A DNA stretch of 8,392 nt. Origin: Bacteroidota bacterium. GTDB taxonomy: Bacteria; Bacteroidota; Bacteroidia; Flavobacteriales; Weeksellaceae. Positions 5,671-8,392 of the stretch are shown piece after piece. The position numbers and the translations under genes were made by a program. The stretch covers positions 1-8,392 of the forward strand of contig JAEWOM010000201.1 of assembly GCA_023399675.1 (NCBI GenBank). The letters run 5' to 3'. The first letter of the stretch is position 1. The number at the start of each line of letters is the position of its first letter. Under the pieces are notes generated by a model. The model saw only the letters and a program-made list of their open reading frames with translations, ran no database searches and was not told where the DNA came from.

Positions 5671-6111
5671 ATGGACAAAACAGTTTTTAAAACCAAAAAG
5701 CCTGATCTTATTTTCATAATCCTGTTTATTTTAATTATTACCGTATTAGGAATATCTTTAATTTTGTTATTTTTAGAAACGGAAGACGTTTTGTTCACAG
5801 CGATATTTTCTCTATGCTCAATTATTTTTTTGGCCATAATTTCTTCCTGGAAACTCCGGATTGTTATTGAAAACAATCACCTCATTGTTCACAAATTTTT
5901 CACCTGGTACAAGGCAGATATTAATAAAATCACTAAAATCCGCAAGGGAGAAACCATGTGGAGCGGTTTTCACAAATACGGTACTGCGACAAAAGGACTC
6001 ATAATCTTTGCGAAATACAAAGACGATCTCTATATCACTCCCGAAAACGAACAGCTGTTTATCGAAAAAATTCGGGAAATCAATCCGGAAATTGTGTTTG
6101 AAAAGGTTTAG
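5671..6111 (+). CDS. Two-helix membrane protein with bacterial PH-like domain
   Basis: This 146-residue protein starts with a short positive tail (MDKTVFKTKKPD), then two transmembrane helices at about 13-35 and 40-58 as a hairpin, leaving the rest in the cytoplasm. From SWKLRIVIENNHLIVH (59-74) onward it is predicted beta-rich and resembles the small bacterial PH-like domains of the bPH_4/DUF1200 type: KITKIRKGETMW (86-97), GTATKGLIIF (104-113), KDDLYITPENEQLFIEKI (117-134), then INPEI. The DDLYITPENEQLFI segment is the most typical part. The function of this family is not known to me; such domains are thought to mediate protein contacts at the membrane. It is a lone gene divergent from the cytochrome gene, with no strong promoter match or terminator visible. 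Confidence 0.75.
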   Translation: MDKTVFKTKKPDLIFIILFILIITVLGISLILLFLETEDVLFTAIFSLCSIIFLAIISSWKLRIVIENNHLIVHKFFTWYKADINKITKIRKGETMWSGFHKYGTATKGLIIFAKYKDDLYITPENEQLFIEKIREINPEIVFEKV

Positions 6112-6195
6112 ACTAATTTTTAGATATGAAATTTCCCACTTGTATTTCCGCAACATACTGAAGATTAGTTATTTGATACATTTTTTTTGTATTAA

Positions 6196-6360
6196 ATAAT
6201 CAATGATCTCGACATAAAATATGCCGACCAACGCCAAAACCTGGGAAAGGCGCTGTCCTTTCTGAAAGGTGATCAAACCAGTAAATATATTATCACGAAA
6301 AATTCTTCCGGGATTTTTTTATTCCGGTCAAATTCTTTTGGTAGAATCTGTTTTGGTTAA
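6196..6360 (+). pseudogene. Coding-like segment without start codon, possible gene relic
   Basis: Between the PH-domain gene and hutU, a frame runs open for 54 codons from an upstream TAA (6193-6195) to TAA at 6358-6360. Its first two-thirds read like protein (LDIKYADQRQNLGKALSF, then LKGDQTSKYIITKN) and are less AT-rich than the neighbouring intergenic DNA. There is no ATG, GTG or TTG near its beginning. I cannot name the family. The last dozen codons overlap the hutU promoter and are probably not coding. It may be the leftover of a deleted gene; chance openness is the alternative. Confidence 0.3.
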
Positions 6361-6365
6361 ATTTG
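6336..6365 (+). promoter_or_regulatory. Promoter of hutU (Bacteroidota type)
   Basis: TTTTG (6336-6340), a 17-bp spacer, then TAAATTTG (6358-6365), an exact TAnnTTTG match. Spacing falls within the range known for Flavobacterium (17-23 bp). The predicted start at about 6370-6373 gives a leader of roughly 20 nt before the ATG at 6391. This is the best promoter match in the window. Confidence 0.65.
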
Positions 6366-6386
6366 TAGCTGGACCTACAAAACAGA
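6347..6386. promoter_or_regulatory. Nested inverted repeats over the hutU promoter: candidate operator
   Basis: TTTGTAG (6362-6368) and CTACAAA (6375-6381) are perfect 7-bp arms around CTGGAC. A second, wider pair, TCTGTTTTG (6347-6355) and CAAAACAGA (6378-6386), is a perfect 9-bp match; the two share 6378-6381. The inner repeat covers the end of the -7 element and the predicted transcription start, a classic repressor position. A histidine- or urocanate-responsive repressor is a reasonable guess, but none is encoded here. Confidence 0.5.
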
Positions 6387-6390
6387 CTAA

Positions 6391-8376
6391 ATGACATTCC
6401 AGGCACAGATCAGACAGGGAATTCCGAGCGAACTTCCGCAGCCAATACCTTTCGAACCACAAATCAACCACGCACCGAAGCGCAAGGAAATCCTCACGGA
6501 CGAAGAGAAAAAACTGGCAATCAGAAATGCTTTGCGCTATTTCGAGCCGAAGTTTCACGCTGAACTGATTGAAGAATTCAGAAAGGAACTGGAAGAGTAT
6601 GGCAGAATTTATATGTACCGATTCCGTCCGGATTATGAGATGAAAGCACGCCCGATTTCAGAATATCCCGGAAAATCCGAGCAGGCAAAAGCCATTATGC
6701 TGATGATTCAGAATAACCTGGATTACGCCGTGGCACAGCATCCGCACGAACTGATTACCTATGGAGGAAATGGCGGTGTGTTCAGCAATTGGGCGCAATA
6801 TCTTCTGACGATGAAATACCTTTCGGAAATGTCTGATGAGCAGACCTTAGTGATGTATTCAGGTCATCCGATGGGACTGTTTCCTTCGCATAAAGATGCA
6901 CCGAGAGTTGTAGTAACGAATGTAATGATGATTCCGAATTACTCCAAACCGGACGACTGGGAAAAATTCAATGCATTGGGCGTGACGCAGTACGGACAGA
7001 TGACCGCAGGAAGTTATATGTACATCGGTCCGCAGGGAATAGTGCACGGGACGACGATTACGGTGCTGAATGCCTTCAGAAAAATCAATAAATCACCAAA
7101 AGGCGGGCTGTTTGTGACTTCAGGTTTGGGCGGAATGTCGGGCGCACAGCCAAAAGCAGGAAATATCGCAGGCTGTGTTACCGTTTGTGCCGAAGTGAAT
7201 CCGAAAATCACCAAAATCCGTCACGACCAGAAATGGATTGATGAAATCCACGAGAATATGGATGAGTTGGTGGAAAGAGTAAAAACTGCGCAGCAAAATG
7301 GTGAAACGGTTTCTTTGGCGTATCTCGGAAACGTGGTGGATGTCTGGGAGCAATTTGCTGAAGCCGGACTGAAAATCGATATCGGTTCTGACCAGACGTC
7401 GCTCCACAATCCGTGGGCAGGCGGTTATTATCCTGCCGGAATTTCTTTTGTAGAGTCCAATATGATGATGTCTGACAACCCGGAACTGTTCAAAGAAAAA
7501 GTTCAGGAATCATTAAGAAGACATGCTGCGGCGATCAAAAAACATACGGCGAACGGCACTTATTTCTTCGATTACGGAAATGCATTTTTGCTTGAGGCAA
7601 GTCGTGCCGGAGCTGATGTTCTGGCAGAAAAACCGACTTTGGGAAGAGAATTCAAATATCCAAGTTACGTTCAGGATATTATGGGACCAATGTGTTTCGA
7701 CTATGGTTTCGGGCCATTCCGTTGGGTTTGCACCAGCGGCAAACCGGAAGATTTGCAGAAAACCGATGACATTGCCTGCAAAATTCTGGAGGAAATGATG
7801 AAAAATTCTCCTTCAGAAATTCAGCAGCAGATGGCCGACAATATTCAGTGGATAAAAGGCGCGCAGGAAAACAGACTGGTCGTTGGTTCACAGGCAAGAA
7901 TCCTTTATGCCGATGCCGAAGGACGAATGAAAATTGCCGAAGCTTTTAACAAAGCCATTAAGAATGGAGAAATCGGTCCGGTGGTTTTGGGCCGTGACCA
8001 TCACGATGTTTCCGGAACGGATTCACCTTACCGCGAAACTTCAAACATTTACGACGGATCAAGATTTACGGCTGATATGGCCATTCACAATGTGATCGGA
8101 GACAGTTTCCGTGGTGCAACCTGGGTGTCCATTCACAACGGTGGCGGTGTCGGTTGGGGAGAAGTGATCAACGGCGGTTTCGGAATGTTGTTAGATGGAA
8201 GTGATGATGCCGACCGAAGACTGAAATCAATGCTGTTCTGGGACGTTAATAACGGAATTTCCCGCAAAAGTTGGGCAAGAAATGAAGGCGCTATTTTCGC
8301 CATCAAACGTGCGATGGAAGCCGAACCGAATCTGAAAGTGACGCTGCCGAATCTGGTGGATGAGAAATTGCTGTGA
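6391..8376 (+). CDS. hutU: Urocanate hydratase (urocanase), long form
   Basis: Urocanase adds water to urocanate to give 4-imidazolone-5-propionate, the second step of histidine breakdown, in the cytoplasm, using tightly bound NAD+ as an electrophile. At 661 residues it belongs to the longer class (Bacteroidota and animal enzymes, about 660-680) rather than the 550-560-residue Pseudomonas/Bacillus class. Visible motifs: YGGNGGVFSNWAQ from 124; GLGGMSGAQPKA (245-256), the Rossmann NAD+-binding loop; DIGSDQTSLHNP; FGPFRWVCTSG, where Cys447 matches the conserved active-site cysteine of the Pseudomonas enzyme; GRDHHDVSGTDSPYRET; and IHNGGGVGWGEV from 581. The frame is intact. The ATG at 6391 follows the promoter closely. 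No other hut gene is inside the window; they may lie downstream or elsewhere. Confidence 0.96.
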   Translation: MTFQAQIRQGIPSELPQPIPFEPQINHAPKRKEILTDEEKKLAIRNALRYFEPKFHAELIEEFRKELEEYGRIYMYRFRPDYEMKARPISEYPGKSEQAKAIMLMIQNNLDYAVAQHPHELITYGGNGGVFSNWAQYLLTMKYLSEMSDEQTLVMYSGHPMGLFPSHKDAPRVVVTNVMMIPNYSKPDDWEKFNALGVTQYGQMTAGSYMYIGPQGIVHGTTITVLNAFRKINKSPKGGLFVTSGLGGMSGAQPKAGNIAGCVTVCAEVNPKITKIRHDQKWIDEIHENMDELVERVKTAQQNGETVSLAYLGNVVDVWEQFAEAGLKIDIGSDQTSLHNPWAGGYYPAGISFVESNMMMSDNPELFKEKVQESLRRHAAAIKKHTANGTYFFDYGNAFLLEASRAGADVLAEKPTLGREFKYPSYVQDIMGPMCFDYGFGPFRWVCTSGKPEDLQKTDDIACKILEEMMKNSPSEIQQQMADNIQWIKGAQENRLVVGSQARILYADAEGRMKIAEAFNKAIKNGEIGPVVLGRDHHDVSGTDSPYRETSNIYDGSRFTADMAIHNVIGDSFRGATWVSIHNGGGVGWGEVINGGFGMLLDGSDDADRRLKSMLFWDVNNGISRKSWARNEGAIFAIKRAMEAEPNLKVTLPNLVDEKLL

Positions 8377-8378
8377 TT

Positions 8379-8392
8379 CCCCTCCTGTGGAG
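8379..8392. repeat. Start of a GC-rich hairpin or repeat cut by the window edge
   Basis: Three bases after the hutU stop, CCCCTCC-TGT-GGAG begins an inverted repeat (CTCC / GGAG, 3-nt loop) whose right arm would continue as GGGG beyond the window. It could be the hutU terminator. From memory, short CCCCTCC...GGAGGGG repeats are dispersed between genes in many Flavobacteriia, so this may be one copy. Confidence 0.35.

Noticed and set aside
6172..6196. Hairpin TTTGATACA / TGTATTAAA with a loop of seven Ts, as terminator of the PH-domain gene
   Set aside because: The stem is almost all A-T with one wobble pair, and the T-run is in the loop rather than after the stem, so it does not fit an intrinsic terminator.
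1..8392. Defence island, mobile element, CRISPR or other multi-gene system
   Set aside because: No repeat array, transposase, integrase, nuclease/helicase cluster or toxin-antitoxin pair was seen; the genes are mostly independent housekeeping or envelope genes.

Overview
The window looks like ordinary chromosome of a Bacteroidota member, most likely family Weeksellaceae (Chryseobacterium or Kaistella-like). Intergenic DNA is AT-rich, promoters resemble the Bacteroidota TTG / TAnnTTTG pattern, Shine-Dalgarno sequences are weak or absent, and the protein families (long-form urocanase, Gfo/Idh/MocA oxidoreductase beside an isoaspartyl methyltransferase, small acidic proteins) fit. The taxon is inferred from these traits, not from a marker gene. 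I see no rRNA, tRNA, CRISPR array, transposase, phage gene or toxin-antitoxin pair.

Layout. 1-932 (minus): 3'-truncated Gfo/Idh/MocA oxidoreductase, divergent from 1077-1727 (plus): protein-L-isoaspartate O-methyltransferase (pcm). A two-way terminator follows, then 1793-2530 (minus): an alpha/beta-hydrolase-fold esterase with a TTG start. 2720-3007 and 3028-3294 (plus): a two-gene unit of small, charged proteins of unknown function, closed by a strong two-way terminator shared with 3348-3752 (minus): a lipoprotein with a C-terminal MliC-like lysozyme-inhibitor domain. 3862-4584 (plus): a TauE/SafE-type permease. A third two-way terminator separates it from 4854-5432 (minus): a monoheme cytochrome c lipoprotein. 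5671-6111 (plus): a two-helix membrane protein with a bacterial PH-like domain. 6391-8376 (plus): a complete urocanate hydratase (hutU, histidine degradation) with a clear promoter overlapped by an inverted repeat. The window ends inside a GC-rich hairpin or repeat.

The genes do not form one pathway. Most are single transcription units in convergent or divergent pairs; only the two small acidic-protein genes look co-transcribed. Several products act at the envelope (two lipoproteins, two membrane proteins), while Pcm, the oxidoreductase and urocanase are cytoplasmic.

I found no convincing new multi-gene system. The items most worth a second look are the operator-like repeat over the hutU promoter, the acidic gene pair with its hairpin leader, the MliC-like lipoprotein, a 30-residue cysteine-containing ORF, and two coding-like segments without start codons that may be gene relics.
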